A DNA stretch of 64,000 bases, taken from the NCBI RefSeq assembly GCF_001273775.1, contig NZ_CP011801.1, forward strand, positions 1-64,000, given 5' to 3'. Below are positions 30,501 to 38,210 of the stretch, in pieces (within the stretch, counting starts at the first letter, position 1; the number at the start of each line of letters is the position of its first letter). The notes under the pieces are model-generated. The model had not been told where the DNA came from. It ran no database searches and was given only the letters and a program-made list of their open reading frames with translations. The position numbers were made by a program, and so were the translations under genes. The DNA comes from Nitrospira moscoviensis (GTDB lineage Bacteria > Nitrospirota > Nitrospiria > Nitrospirales > Nitrospiraceae).

Positions 30501-30760
30501 CCTTCATCGGCGGCGTGCTGCCGCTGGCGATCGCCAGCGGAGCGGGAGCGGCCAGCCGGCAGTCCATCGGCACCGGCGTGCTGGGCGGCATGCTGGCTGC
30601 CACGTTTCTCGCGATCTTTTTTGTGCCGCTCTTCTTCGTGACGGTGCGAAGGGTGAGCGAAGGATGGGCCTCGGCCAGCACAGAGGCCCAGTCGACGCGG
30701 ATGCCGGCCGAGCGGGTGCATCCGGAGTATGCCGGGACTCCGGCGGATGGAGAGCGATGA
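27506..30760 (+). CDS. RND efflux inner-membrane permease, AcrB/MexB type (system 2)
   Basis: A 1084-residue HAE1-family pump. The N-terminus FFIERPIFASVLSIVIVVIGL, the periplasmic motif ADYPGASAEVVADSVARTIE and TM4 GIVVDDAIVVVENVERHM with the two proton-relay Asp residues are all AcrB-like. Length is slightly above AcrB because of an extended C-terminus. The GTG start at 27506 overlaps the adaptor stop, and its own stop overlaps the outer-membrane factor start (ATGA), so the three proteins are translated as a coupled set. It would export drugs or toxic organic compounds. Confidence 0.95.
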   Translation: MSSRFFIERPIFASVLSIVIVVIGLAALTTLPIAQFPDISPPVVQIEADYPGASAEVVADSVARTIEVQLPGIDNLLYYDSTSTNDGHVSVRLTFEIGTNVDIAQVQTQNRVKLAEPQLPPEVVRQGISVLKFSPDLLAVVALSSSDPTHDTVFISNYALLRVIDNLKRIPGVGQAMVFGQQNYSMRLILDPVRMAQLGLTPTDIANVVREQNRDFPAGQVGREPAPKGTELTIPIMAQGRLTEVRDFEQLIVRALPDGSMIRLKDVARVELGAQSYVMEGRWNGKPNVFLITFLAPGANALDTVKRVRTEMQELAKAFPPGMMFDVPYDTTKFIEVSIKEVLKTLAEAMILVILVVYLFLQSWRATLIPAVAVPVSLIGTFAGMEALGFSINTLTLFGMVLAIGIVVDDAIVVVENVERHMREELVSPKEAARRAMAEVTRPVIAIVLVLGAVFVPVAFLGGITGELYKQFAITIAMAVTISGVVALTLSPALSALVLKPGGERHRRGFFALFNRFFDWTRHRYTRTVELVIRRWALSLGVFAVIVTAALVLFRLIPPSFLPEEDQGYFITVVQLPDGASKQRTDAVLSKVEQYFLSIPAVHSTDAMSGMNFVFNTRGPNSATMFIPLRHWDERRPWEHVQALVGAAYGEFAKIPEALILAFNAPPIRGIGATGGFSLQVQDPSGGDFRKFAAVTQEFIAKAKENPAIGGIGSNFRVTAPRLFARVNRERAKALGVPISEIFDTMQAYFGNLYINDFLKFGRVYRVQTEAEAEFRSSPADIGKVYVRSVSPAVSGLFGRSGMPALGGTGLGGMMIPLDTVVDVEFTSGPDPVTHFNGFNTAWVLGAAAPGYSSGQALEALERTAQEVLAPQGYAMEWSGISYQEAKVGGQSGLAFGFGLLMVFLVLAAQFESWTVPLAVILAVPFGVFGAMSAVWLRGMTNDIYFQIGLVTLIGLAAKNAILIVEFANHRRAAGMPLVRAASEAARLRFRAIIMTSMAFIGGVLPLAIASGAGAASRQSIGTGVLGGMLAATFLAIFFVPLFFVTVRRVSEGWASASTEAQSTRMPAERVHPEYAGTPADGER

Positions 30761-32193
30761 TGGCGTTTCGACGGATCACAAGGGGCCTGTCTGTGTTGGC
30801 GTTGAGCGTGGTGCTGGTTGCCTGCGCCATGGGACCGAACTATCTGCGTCCCGATCAGGAGACCGGCGATCGGTTTCGCATGGCGGAGGGACCGCCGGAG
30901 GCTCCTTCCCTGGCCAACCTGCCGTGGTGGGAGCTGCTGCGCGACGAGCAGTTGCAGCAGCTGATCCGCACGTCGCTGGCGGAAAACCGGGATCTGCAAC
31001 GAGCCGTGGCGGCGGTGGAGGAATTCCAGGCGCGCGCCCTCATCGCCAAGACCGAATGGGCGCCCAACGTGCTCGTCTCGGGCAGCGCGCCGACGTTCGG
31101 CCGCAAAACCATCTTTCTCTTTCCCGGGTTCGCCAGCCCCTTCAACTATTATCTCCAGGGCAACCTCTCTTGGGAGCTCGACGTGTGGGGACGTATCCGG
31201 CGGACGAACGAAGCGGCGCGCGCGGACCTGTTTTCCCGCGAGGAGAACCGCCGGGCCGTCGTGCTGCAATTGGTCAGCGGCGTGGCGGAAGCCTATTTCA
31301 ACCTCCTCCAGTTCGACGCGCAGCTGGACATCGCCAAACGGACGCTGCAGTCCTGGGAAGAATCGGTCCGCATCGCACAGGCGCGCCTCAAGCAGGGGAT
31401 GACGTCGCGGCTCGACACGGATCAGTTCGAAGCCGAGCGGGCCAACGCGGCGGCGCGGGCCGCCGAATTGGAGCGGCAGAGGGTGCAGGCGGAGAATCAA
31501 CTGAGCGTGTTGGTGGGACGCAGGCCTTTCGCCATCACACGGGGGAAGCCGCTCACCGAGCAAGTCATGCCGCCGGACGTGCCGGCCGGCCTCCCGTCGG
31601 AGCTGTTGCAGCGGCGTCCCGATCTGCTCCAAGCCGAGCAAACGCTGCATGCCGCCGTGGCGCGGATCGGCGCCGCCAAGGCGGACCGGTTTCCCAAGAT
31701 CTCGCTGACGGGACTGCTCGGGGTCGCCCATCCGCAACTGTCGCAACTGTTCACCGATCCCTCCTCGTTCGCCGTGTCGGGAGTCGGATTGATCGGCCCG
31801 CTGGTCAACAGCTCGGTCCTCGGCTTTCAGCAGGAAGCGATTGAGGCGCAGGCCAAACAGGCGGCTGCGCAATACGAACAGACGGTCTTGACGGCCTTCC
31901 GTGAAGTGGAAGACGCGCTGATCGCCGTCCGGACGGCCCGCACGCAGAGCGAGGCCCAGCAGCAGCAGGTGACGGCGCTCCAATCGGCCTTGCGTTTAGC
32001 CGAGCTGCGCTATAAAGGCGGGCTGGCCAATTATCTCGACGTGCTGGTGGCCCGGCGCAATCTCTTCGAAGCCGAGTTGGCGCTGACCGGCACGCGTCGG
32101 CTGCATCTCGTGTCGGTCGTCCAACTCTACAAAGCGCTCGGCGGAGGGTGGTCGCCCGAAATGGACCGCGTCCAAGACGTCGAGAAAGGATGA
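30757..32193 (+). CDS. Outer-membrane efflux factor, OprM/NodT type
   Basis: A 478-residue outer-membrane lipoprotein of the TolC-like RND-partner family. The signal peptide ends in a lipobox-like LVACAMGPNYLRP (Cys at about 23), and the following PDLLQAEQ, GLLGVAH and C-terminal ELRYKGGLANYLDVL segments are family markers. It forms the channel for pump system 2 and perhaps for system 1, which lacks one. It overlaps the pump stop by ATGA. A nitroreductase gene begins 6 bp after its stop. Confidence 0.94.
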   Translation: MMAFRRITRGLSVLALSVVLVACAMGPNYLRPDQETGDRFRMAEGPPEAPSLANLPWWELLRDEQLQQLIRTSLAENRDLQRAVAAVEEFQARALIAKTEWAPNVLVSGSAPTFGRKTIFLFPGFASPFNYYLQGNLSWELDVWGRIRRTNEAARADLFSREENRRAVVLQLVSGVAEAYFNLLQFDAQLDIAKRTLQSWEESVRIAQARLKQGMTSRLDTDQFEAERANAAARAAELERQRVQAENQLSVLVGRRPFAITRGKPLTEQVMPPDVPAGLPSELLQRRPDLLQAEQTLHAAVARIGAAKADRFPKISLTGLLGVAHPQLSQLFTDPSSFAVSGVGLIGPLVNSSVLGFQQEAIEAQAKQAAAQYEQTVLTAFREVEDALIAVRTARTQSEAQQQQVTALQSALRLAELRYKGGLANYLDVLVARRNLFEAELALTGTRRLHLVSVVQLYKALGGGWSPEMDRVQDVEKG

Positions 32194-32199
32194 CCCAGC

Positions 32200-32793
32200 A
32201 TGGAGAAGCCGGCGCCGACGCAGCATCCAATCCACGAGCTCCTGAGCCGCCGGTGGAGTCCCCGCGCGTTCGACACGCGGCCGGTCGAATCGGACAAGCT
32301 CGCCAGCCTGTTTGAGGCGGCCCGGTGGGCGCCGTCTTCCAACAATGAGCAGCCCTGGCGGTTCATCGTGGGAAGACAAGGCGCGCCGGGCGCGTACGAC
32401 CGGCTGTTCGCCTGCTTGATGGCCGGCAACCAGAAGTGGGCGCACCGCGCGCCGGTGTTGCTGCTCTCCGTCGCCAAGCTGACCTTTGACGACGGAGCGC
32501 CCAATCGCCACGCCTATCACGATGTCGGGCTGGCGGCGGAAAATCTCGTGTTGCAGGCCACCGCGCTCGGCCTCGCGTCCCATCAAATGGCCGGCTATCA
32601 TGTCGACAAGGTCCGGGCGGAGTTCGGCATCCCTGCCGAGTTCGATCCGGTCGCCATGATTGCGATCGGCTATCCCGGCGATCCGGCCGACCTGGACGAG
32701 CGCCTGCGCCAGCGTGAAATGAAGCCGCGCGAACGAAGTCCGATTGCCGAGTTCGTGTTCGGCGAGCAATGGGGCCGTGCCGCGACGTGGTGA
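32200..32793 (+). CDS. Nitroreductase family protein
   Basis: A 197-residue flavoprotein of the NfsB/nitroreductase fold. It begins with the flavin-phosphate-binding RRWSPRAFDTRPVESDKL, then WAPSSNNEQPWRFIVG, both characteristic. The late segment FDPVAMIAIGYPGDP is also typical. The family reduces nitroaromatics, quinones and flavins with NAD(P)H, which suits its place directly after an efflux operon. Length is normal. The start at 32200 is 6 bp after the outer-membrane factor stop, so it is likely co-transcribed. Confidence 0.9.
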   Translation: MEKPAPTQHPIHELLSRRWSPRAFDTRPVESDKLASLFEAARWAPSSNNEQPWRFIVGRQGAPGAYDRLFACLMAGNQKWAHRAPVLLLSVAKLTFDDGAPNRHAYHDVGLAAENLVLQATALGLASHQMAGYHVDKVRAEFGIPAEFDPVAMIAIGYPGDPADLDERLRQREMKPRERSPIAEFVFGEQWGRAATW

Positions 32794-32803
32794 GCGGTCC
32801 GCC

Positions 32804-33457
32804 ATGAGCCCGCCGGCGCGCCGCACCGATCCCCTCCGCCATCTGTGCCGCGCCGATCCCGTCATGCGCCGGCTGATCCGGGACGTGGGTCCGTTCCTGC
32901 TGAAAGCGCGGGCGCGCCGGTCGCCCTTCGAATCGCTCGCGCGGGCGATCGCCTACCAGCAACTCCACGATCAGGCGGCCGAGAGCATTCTGAAGCGGTT
33001 CTGCTCGCTCTTTCCGGGACGACGGTTTCCACGGCCCGAACAGATCCTGGCGGCCGATCCGGAGGCGATTCGGCGGGCCGGGTTCTCGCGCGCCAAAGTC
33101 GCGGCGCTGCGGGACCTGGCCGAGAAAGTGCTCGACGGCACGGTGCCGACGGGCCGCATGGTCCGAGCGCTGGACGACGAAGCGATCATCGAGCGGCTCA
33201 TCGTGGTGCGCGGGATCGGGCGGTGGACGGCGGAAATGCTGCTCATCTTCCAGCTGGGCCGCCCGGATGTGCTGCCGGTGGACGACTTCGGCCTGCGGAA
33301 CGGATTCCGGATCGCCTACGGGCTCCCCTCGATGCCGACGCCGAAAGACGTGTTACGATATGGCGAACGGTGGAAACCGTATCGCACCGCGGCCGCGTGG
33401 TATCTGTGGCGCGCGGCGGACCGGGGCAGCGGAAAAGCCAAGATCATTACCCTGTAG
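32804..33457 (+). CDS. DNA-3-methyladenine glycosylase II (AlkA-like)
   Basis: A 217-residue base-excision glycosylase of the HhH-GPD superfamily. The helix-hairpin-helix VRGIGRWTAEMLLIF is followed by the Gly/Pro-rich loop with catalytic Asp (VLPVDDFGLRNG). It removes alkylated bases. The length matches the compact AlkA group without the N-terminal beta domain. The ATG at 32804 was preferred over an upstream ATG at 32744 because the latter lies within the nitroreductase gene. It lies just downstream of the nitroreductase gene. Confidence 0.9.
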   Translation: MSPPARRTDPLRHLCRADPVMRRLIRDVGPFLLKARARRSPFESLARAIAYQQLHDQAAESILKRFCSLFPGRRFPRPEQILAADPEAIRRAGFSRAKVAALRDLAEKVLDGTVPTGRMVRALDDEAIIERLIVVRGIGRWTAEMLLIFQLGRPDVLPVDDFGLRNGFRIAYGLPSMPTPKDVLRYGERWKPYRTAAAWYLWRAADRGSGKAKIITL

Positions 33458-33465
33458 AGGGCACC

Positions 33466-34344
33466 ATGGCGAACCAGGCGAAGCGGCTGGCGGCAAACGT
33501 GGCCGGCAACTTTTTTGTCGATGCCACCTGCATCAACTGCGACACCTGCCGGCAGCTCGCGCCGGAGACGTTTGAAGAAGCGGGCGACTATTCGGCGGTC
33601 GTCCGCCAGCCTGACAATGAGCGACGCGAGTTGCAGGCCTACCGAGCTTTGCTCGCCTGCCCGGTCGGGTCCATCGGCACCGAGCATAGCAATCCGGCCC
33701 AGCTCCAGGCCGCCAAGGCCGGCTTTCCCCTGCATCTGGACGACGCCGTGTACTACTGCGGATTCAACTCGCCCCAGTCGTTCGGCGCCAACAGTTTCTT
33801 TGTGCGGCATCCGGACGGCAATTGGCTGATCGACTCCCCGCGCTATATCAAACACCTCGTAGACGCCTTCCAGCGGATGGGCGGGCTCGCGTTCATCTTT
33901 CTCACTCATGAAGACGACGTGGCCGATGCCGATCAGTACGCCAAACAGTTCGGGGCGCGGCGCATCATCCACCGGGCCGATGCCGAGGCCGTCCCCGATG
34001 CCGAGTGGATCCTGGACGGGGCGGACGCCATCCGTCTCGCGCCGCAGTTTCAAGCCATCCCGGTGCCGGGCCATACGCCGGGGAGCCATGCGCTGCTCTA
34101 CAACGATCGGGTCCTCTTCACCGGCGATCATCTCTGGTGGGAACCGGCAACCCGGACATTGGGCTCGCCCCGTCAGCTCGTGTGGAACCATGAGGCCCTC
34201 CTTCACTCCATCGAGCGCTTGCTTCACCATCGGTTCGAATGGGTGTTAGCCGGCCACGGCGATCGTGTGCGGCTGCCGCAGGATGAGATGCGGCGGCAGC
34301 TCCGAGCCCTGGTCGATCGTCGAAAGGCGGTCACCGCATTTTGA
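33466..34344 (+). CDS. Ferredoxin-fused metallo-beta-lactamase-fold protein
   Basis: A 292-residue fusion. The N-terminal 75 residues form a ferredoxin-type domain: CINCDTC (Cys 22, 25, 28) and a fourth Cys in LLACPVGS suggest one 4Fe-4S cluster. The rest has an MBL fold: THEDDVADADQYA, the PGHTPGS loop, GDHLWWE and a C-terminal GHGDRV. The usual THxHxDH metal motif is replaced by TH-x-DDxxD, so metal binding may differ; the same replacement occurs in some plant and cyanobacterial MBL-ferredoxins. It may be a redox-linked hydrolase; substrate unknown. The start is 8 bp after the glycosylase stop. Confidence 0.88.
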   Translation: MANQAKRLAANVAGNFFVDATCINCDTCRQLAPETFEEAGDYSAVVRQPDNERRELQAYRALLACPVGSIGTEHSNPAQLQAAKAGFPLHLDDAVYYCGFNSPQSFGANSFFVRHPDGNWLIDSPRYIKHLVDAFQRMGGLAFIFLTHEDDVADADQYAKQFGARRIIHRADAEAVPDAEWILDGADAIRLAPQFQAIPVPGHTPGSHALLYNDRVLFTGDHLWWEPATRTLGSPRQLVWNHEALLHSIERLLHHRFEWVLAGHGDRVRLPQDEMRRQLRALVDRRKAVTAF

Positions 34345-34424
34345 GCCAGCCGCAACGGTGTGCCGCGCAACGCGCGGCAGGTCGCCGGCCAGACCGCTCG
34401 TTCAGCGGCACGGTGACGTGACGA

Positions 34425-36059
34425 ATGCTGCGCCGCATCTACCACTGGATCGATCACAATATCCTCTCCCTCGGCCGCGACATGCGGCTCTCGTACTTGC
34501 CGCCGCTGATGGTGTACATGGCCTACGGCATCTCCGGGCTGACTGGTATCGTGGGCACCTTCTTTGTCAAAGAGTATCTGGGCTTGTCCGCCTCCTTTCT
34601 GGCTGCACTGGGCTTTTGGGCCGGCATTCCATGGGCGCTCAAGATGCCGATCGGCCATACGGTGGACCTCTTGTGGCGCTGGAAAAGTTGGTTGTTGGTC
34701 GCAGGCGCGGCATTGCTCGCGGTGAGCCTCGGCATCATGGCGGCCTTGATCGGCAACCGCGACGCCATGACGGCGGTGCTGTCGGCCGAAGTCTGGTTCG
34801 TGCTGAGTACGTTGCTCGCGCCGGTCGGCTACGTCATTCAGGACGCCGTGGCGGACGCGATGACGGTCGAAGCCGTGCCGCGCGTGGACGAGCAGGGCCG
34901 GCCGTTCGACGAGCTCACCCGCAAGATCATGCATACGACGATGCAGACGCTCGGCCGGGTCGCGATCGTGGGGGGCGGCATTCTGGTGGCGCTGGTGAAC
35001 GTCTATGTCTTTACGGGCGTGGAAGGCCTGCCGCAACACGAGATCGTCAAGCTCTACCGGCAGGTCTATCTCCTGGCGCTGGTGATCCCGTTCGTCTCCG
35101 TCCTCGGCATCGGCGTTGCCTGGGTGCTCCAGCAGCGGCATAAACGGCAACTGATCCGCCAGGGTTTCACGCGCGAGCAGGCGCGGCAGATGATCACTGT
35201 GCGGGATGCCGAGAGTGAGCCGACGAAGCCCAACTGGTGGATTCTGGGCGGGAGCCTGGGTTTCGTGTTGTTCACCTTATCCGTCGGCTTCGGCGGGCTG
35301 GCCCATAGCGAGGAAATCGTGTTCGCCGGCTCCATGGCGATCGTGCTGTTTCTCATGGCCCGGCTCGTCAAGGAGCTGGAGCCGGATAAGCGCTTCACGC
35401 TGGTCGGCACGGCCGTCGTCGTGTTCCTCTTCCGCGCGATTCCCTCGACCGGCCCCGGCACCACCTGGTGGATGATCGACGAGCTGAAGTTCGATCAGCA
35501 GTTTCTTTCCATGCTCTCCTTGATCGGGAGCACGCTCACGCTCGTCGGCATGTTCGTGTTTCGGCGGTTCATGGCTGAGCGGTCCATCGCCTACGTGGTC
35601 GGGTTTCTGACCATCATCGGTACGATCTTAAGTCTGCCGATCGTGAGTATGTTCTACGGCTTGCACGAATGGACGGCGAAAGTGACCGGCGGCGTGGTCG
35701 ACGCGCGGTTCATTGCGATCGTCGATACGGCGCTGGAGTCTCCGCTGGGCCAGATCTCCATGATCCCCATGCTGGTCTGGATCGCGAATTCGGCCCCGGC
35801 GCATTTGAAAGCCACCTTCTTTGCCGTGATGGCATCGTTTACCAACCTTGCCTTGTCGCTGAGCCAGCTCGGAACCAAGTATCTCAATGAAGTCTTCGTG
35901 GTCACACGTGAAGTTCGGGACCCGGCCACCGGCACGATTCAAATCCCGCCCGACTACAGCCAGCTCGGCCTACTCCTCATCACCCAAGTCCTTCTCGGCC
36001 TCGCCCTCCCCTTCGCCGCGATCCTGTTCGCCAAAGTCACGCGGTTCAAAAGTGCGTGA
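34425..36059 (+). CDS. Polytopic transporter, BT1/MFS-like
   Basis: A 544-residue membrane protein with at least twelve hydrophobic segments. The N-terminus is LSYLPPLMVYMAYGISGLTG, and a polar loop follows TM4-5 (VADAMTVEAVPRVDEQGRPF). The pattern resembles the BT1 folate-biopterin transporters in the major facilitator superfamily, though sequence-level assignment is loose. No substrate motif is seen. It is followed closely by ssrA and stands 80 bp after the MBL-ferredoxin gene, so may be separately expressed. Confidence 0.75.
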   Translation: MLRRIYHWIDHNILSLGRDMRLSYLPPLMVYMAYGISGLTGIVGTFFVKEYLGLSASFLAALGFWAGIPWALKMPIGHTVDLLWRWKSWLLVAGAALLAVSLGIMAALIGNRDAMTAVLSAEVWFVLSTLLAPVGYVIQDAVADAMTVEAVPRVDEQGRPFDELTRKIMHTTMQTLGRVAIVGGGILVALVNVYVFTGVEGLPQHEIVKLYRQVYLLALVIPFVSVLGIGVAWVLQQRHKRQLIRQGFTREQARQMITVRDAESEPTKPNWWILGGSLGFVLFTLSVGFGGLAHSEEIVFAGSMAIVLFLMARLVKELEPDKRFTLVGTAVVVFLFRAIPSTGPGTTWWMIDELKFDQQFLSMLSLIGSTLTLVGMFVFRRFMAERSIAYVVGFLTIIGTILSLPIVSMFYGLHEWTAKVTGGVVDARFIAIVDTALESPLGQISMIPMLVWIANSAPAHLKATFFAVMASFTNLALSLSQLGTKYLNEVFVVTREVRDPATGTIQIPPDYSQLGLLLITQVLLGLALPFAAILFAKVTRFKSA

Positions 36060-36162
36060 TGCTATCCGCTGGCATCCCCTTGACCTGTGCGGTATCATGA
36101 GCATCTAAGGTGATGCTGAATCGAAACGCCGCCGGCTGACGTTTTCAACAACCTGAATAAAA

Positions 36163-36510
36163 GGGGGCGACCGGTCTCGACGGGGATACTGAGACCATCG
36201 GTGCATGTCGAGCTCTCGGGGACTCGTAAAACTCCGGGACAATGCAACTGCCAACCAAGAACTGGCACTCGCAGCTTAAATAACTGCGACGTTCTTCCAT
36301 CTGAGGCCCGCGGGGGTGGAAGGGCGCGATGCAGCGGGCTGGTCCAAGGCCGGTGCTCAGCGGCGGCGGACGAGAACTTTCTGGGCTAGCGGCCATTCTA
36401 AGCCAGCCGATGGGTGTGGATGGCTGCGAAGCTAAAACTATCGGCTACACATGTAGATCCGGTGCGTTGACGATCTTCGGACAGGGGTTCAACTCCCCTC
36501 GCCTCCACCA
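36163..36510 (+). ncRNA. ssrA: Transfer-messenger RNA (tmRNA)
   Basis: Both conserved ends are present. The 5' end GGGGGCGACCGGTCTCGACG pairs with the 3' end TCGCCTCCACCA over 7-8 bp, and the CCA is encoded. The T-arm GGGGTTCAACTCCCC is at the 3' end. The tag frame reads GCC AAC CAA GAA CTG GCA CTC GCA GCT TAA at 36250-36279, giving ANQELALAA, which ends in the LAA degron. The length of 348 nt is normal for one-piece tmRNA. No convincing -10 follows TTGACC at 36080. SmpB, the partner, is encoded at 8877. Confidence 0.96.
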
Positions 36511-36528
36511 AACCGCACTTCGTGCGTG

Positions 36529-36570
36529 CCGCTGGCCTCTTTTGGGGATTATCGTAAGTGAGGCCAGCGG
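36529..36570. repeat. Perfect 11-bp inverted repeat downstream of tmRNA
   Basis: CCGCTGGCCTC (36529-36539) and GAGGCCAGCGG (36560-36570) form a perfect 11-bp stem with a 20-nt loop that contains TTTTT. There is no T-run after it on the + strand, so it is not a classic terminator, but it may protect or process the tmRNA 3' end. Confidence 0.6.
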
Positions 36571-36686
36571 ATAACCGCATCCAGTGTGCCCATCCAGGTA
36601 AGCTTGCGCGTACCGGCGCCTCATTATCGGAGCACCGTAGTTGATGGCGCCGGATAAAACCCCTCCAGGTGTTTCGCGTTTGGTCT

Positions 36687-36995
36687 ATGCCCATCTTTCA
36701 GATGCCTCACTCAGTCGACATCGACTCCATCCGCTCCCACTGGCGTTCTCGCGGCTTCAGCTGCGATATCTGGACCGATCCTCCCGGCCAGACCTGGGAA
36801 GACTATACGCATGGAGTCGATGAGCTCGTGATGGTCTTGGAAGGTGACGTGGAGTTTGAGATCGACCGGCGAATCCTACGCCCAGCCGTCGGCGAAGAGA
36901 TCGCCATCCCGGCCGGCGTGCGACACAGCGTGAGGAATAGGGGGCGGTCCACCTCCCGCTGGCTCTATGGCTACAAGACATCGGCACCGGCTTGA
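36687..36995 (+). CDS. Small cupin-domain protein
   Basis: A 102-residue single-domain cupin. The motifs WEDYTHGVDELVMVLEGDVEF and PAGVRHSVRN form the two conserved cupin boxes with a possible metal site (His in THG, Glu in VDEL, His in VRHS). The true start is uncertain: ATG at 36669, 36687 and 36699 are in frame, and none has a strong ribosome site. The role could be metal-binding enzyme or sensor. Confidence 0.7.
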   Translation: MPIFQMPHSVDIDSIRSHWRSRGFSCDIWTDPPGQTWEDYTHGVDELVMVLEGDVEFEIDRRILRPAVGEEIAIPAGVRHSVRNRGRSTSRWLYGYKTSAPA

Positions 36996-37020
36996 CGAAC
37001 AGACCGCGCTTCGCTGCCTC

Positions 37021-37506
37021 TCACCCCTCCGCCGCCGCCATGCCCTTCTTATACGTCGTATAGACGTACACCGGAATGGGAAGATCCTTCAGCGTGCTTT
37101 CGATGAGCGGTTTCACCTGCTCCCACGTCAGTCCGCCCACTCCTGTCGCCAGCCTCGGCAAGGCGAGGCTCTTCACCTGTTGGCTCTGCACTTCTTTCTT
37201 CAACGCCTGCAAGACATGATTGATGTTCGGCACAGTGGCCTTCCCGGGCCGGCTCTCGTGGCCGTCCGGAGGTTCTTGCGTGAACAAATTGATGATGACG
37301 GGCGAGGCCGGACCTTTCCAGCTCCAGAGCGTTCCCGGTTTGGGATTGTAGGTCTGACAATAGTGCCGGAAGTCTTTGTACATGGCCGGCCATTGCTCGC
37401 GCAGCGCCAGCGCCAAACCCTGTTTGAAATCATCGTGAGGCGCCACGCCGTGGGCAATGGCGCCGGCCTTGGAAAGAAGAATGTCGCCGCTGACTTCCTT
37501 GATCAT
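37021..37506 (-). CDS. Macro-domain protein (ADP-ribose binding)
   Basis: A 161-residue macro domain. The N-terminus MIKEVSGDILLSKAGAIAHGV matches the first macro strand and the substrate-binding asparagine-loop region (here A-H-G-V rather than N-A-A-N), and the LALPRLATGVGGLTWEQVKP segment is the conserved second signature. These proteins bind or remove ADP-ribose from proteins, RNA or DNA. The loop replacement suggests a subgroup. AAAGGACTG precedes the ATG. It is transcribed opposite to the cupin gene; no partner toxin is seen. Confidence 0.85.
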   Translation of the reverse strand: MIKEVSGDILLSKAGAIAHGVAPHDDFKQGLALALREQWPAMYKDFRHYCQTYNPKPGTLWSWKGPASPVIINLFTQEPPDGHESRPGKATVPNINHVLQALKKEVQSQQVKSLALPRLATGVGGLTWEQVKPLIESTLKDLPIPVYVYTTYKKGMAAAEG

Positions 37507-37616
37507 GATCAGTCCTTTCGGTTGAAGATGGGCATCGGCCGATAGCTAAGGCGAATTCCCGAAGAGGTCAATAAGGCCGCGGTAGATTTTTCAAGAAAGC
37601 TCAGAAAAATCCCCCA

Positions 37617-38072
37617 TTGACAGGTTTGTCCGATAGGCGTAGACAGACACCAGCGGCCCTACTGCCATTATGGAGGACGGGAGATCGGGCAGGCCGCGCG
37701 GCTGCTATCCAGGTCTCTCGGTGACTTACCAAGAGAGGAGGGTGGCGATGAACGACACGACTCCACCTGGTCCGTCCGGCCCGCCGATCCGAGGGCGGGC
37801 GTCTCATCGGTCGTGCTAGCCGGGTCTTCAGCCGGCTGTGCCTCTCGGCATCTCAGACCAACCGGATATCAGCCAACGGCACGAGCGCCGCGAGCTAGCA
37901 CGAGGAACCCAAGCCCCTGGGATAGACGACGTTCTCCCCCGATTGGACGCTCAGTCTCCCCTTAGATTGCGCGGGTCTTGCGGGCCGCGACAATATAAAA
38001 ATATCTCTCGGCGTCCTAAGCGCCAATCACGGGCGACCTCCCACCGGCAGTGCAAGGTCGCCCGTGCTTTTA
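37617..38072 (+). ncRNA. Candidate structured RNA carrying a 23-codon ORF
   Basis: This lies in a 700-bp stretch without normal genes. TTGACA at 37617-37622 and a weak -10 TAGACA at 37640-37645 are 17 bp apart. A short ORF of 23 codons (37748-37819; M-N-D-T-T-P-P-G... ending in Cys) has a strong GAGGAGGG site at 37735-37742. GC-rich stems follow, such as GCCCGCC/GGGCGGGC. A rho-independent-like terminator ends the unit at 38072. The RNA type is not recognised; it is not tmRNA, RNase P or 6S RNA by eye. Low confidence. Confidence 0.3.
38028..38072 (+). terminator. Rho-independent terminator-like hairpin
   Basis: CACGGGCGACCT (38028-38039) and AGGTCGCCCGTG (38055-38066) form a perfect 12-bp stem with a 15-nt loop, followed by CTTTTAT. 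It has the form of a + strand terminator for a transcript from the 37.6-38.0 kb region. Confidence 0.65.
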
Positions 38073-38073
38073 T

Positions 38074-38197
38074 GCGGATGCTGAAAAAGCCGTCCCGCTT
38101 CGTTCTCAGTCGCGGGCCTCCCTGCGACGTACCGCGAGGGTACGTCTCAGTCGTCCCGCTCCTTGCGGCCTTGCTGGCCCGGCTTTTGAGCATCCGC
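38074..38197. repeat. 124-bp REP-like imperfect palindrome
   Basis: The end arms GCGGATGCTGAAAAAGCCG (38074-38092) and CGGCTTTTGAGCATCCGC (38180-38197) are inverted and nearly identical. At the centre, ACGTACC (38127-38133) and GGTACGT (38139-38145) form a second palindrome. The element sits between a terminator and the end of the permease gene, has no ORF of its own worth calling, and by memory resembles dispersed palindromes seen in Nitrospira genomes. It is not duplicated elsewhere in this window. Confidence 0.7.
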
Positions 38198-38210
38198 TTC
38201 AGGCAGCAGT

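Noticed and set aside
36080..36108. Promoter of tmRNA from TTGACC
   Set aside because: No matching -10 at 16-18 bp; left out as a feature.
37021..37506. DarTG-type toxin-antitoxin with the macro protein
   Set aside because: No DarT-like toxin gene adjacent; kept as a stand-alone macro-domain protein.
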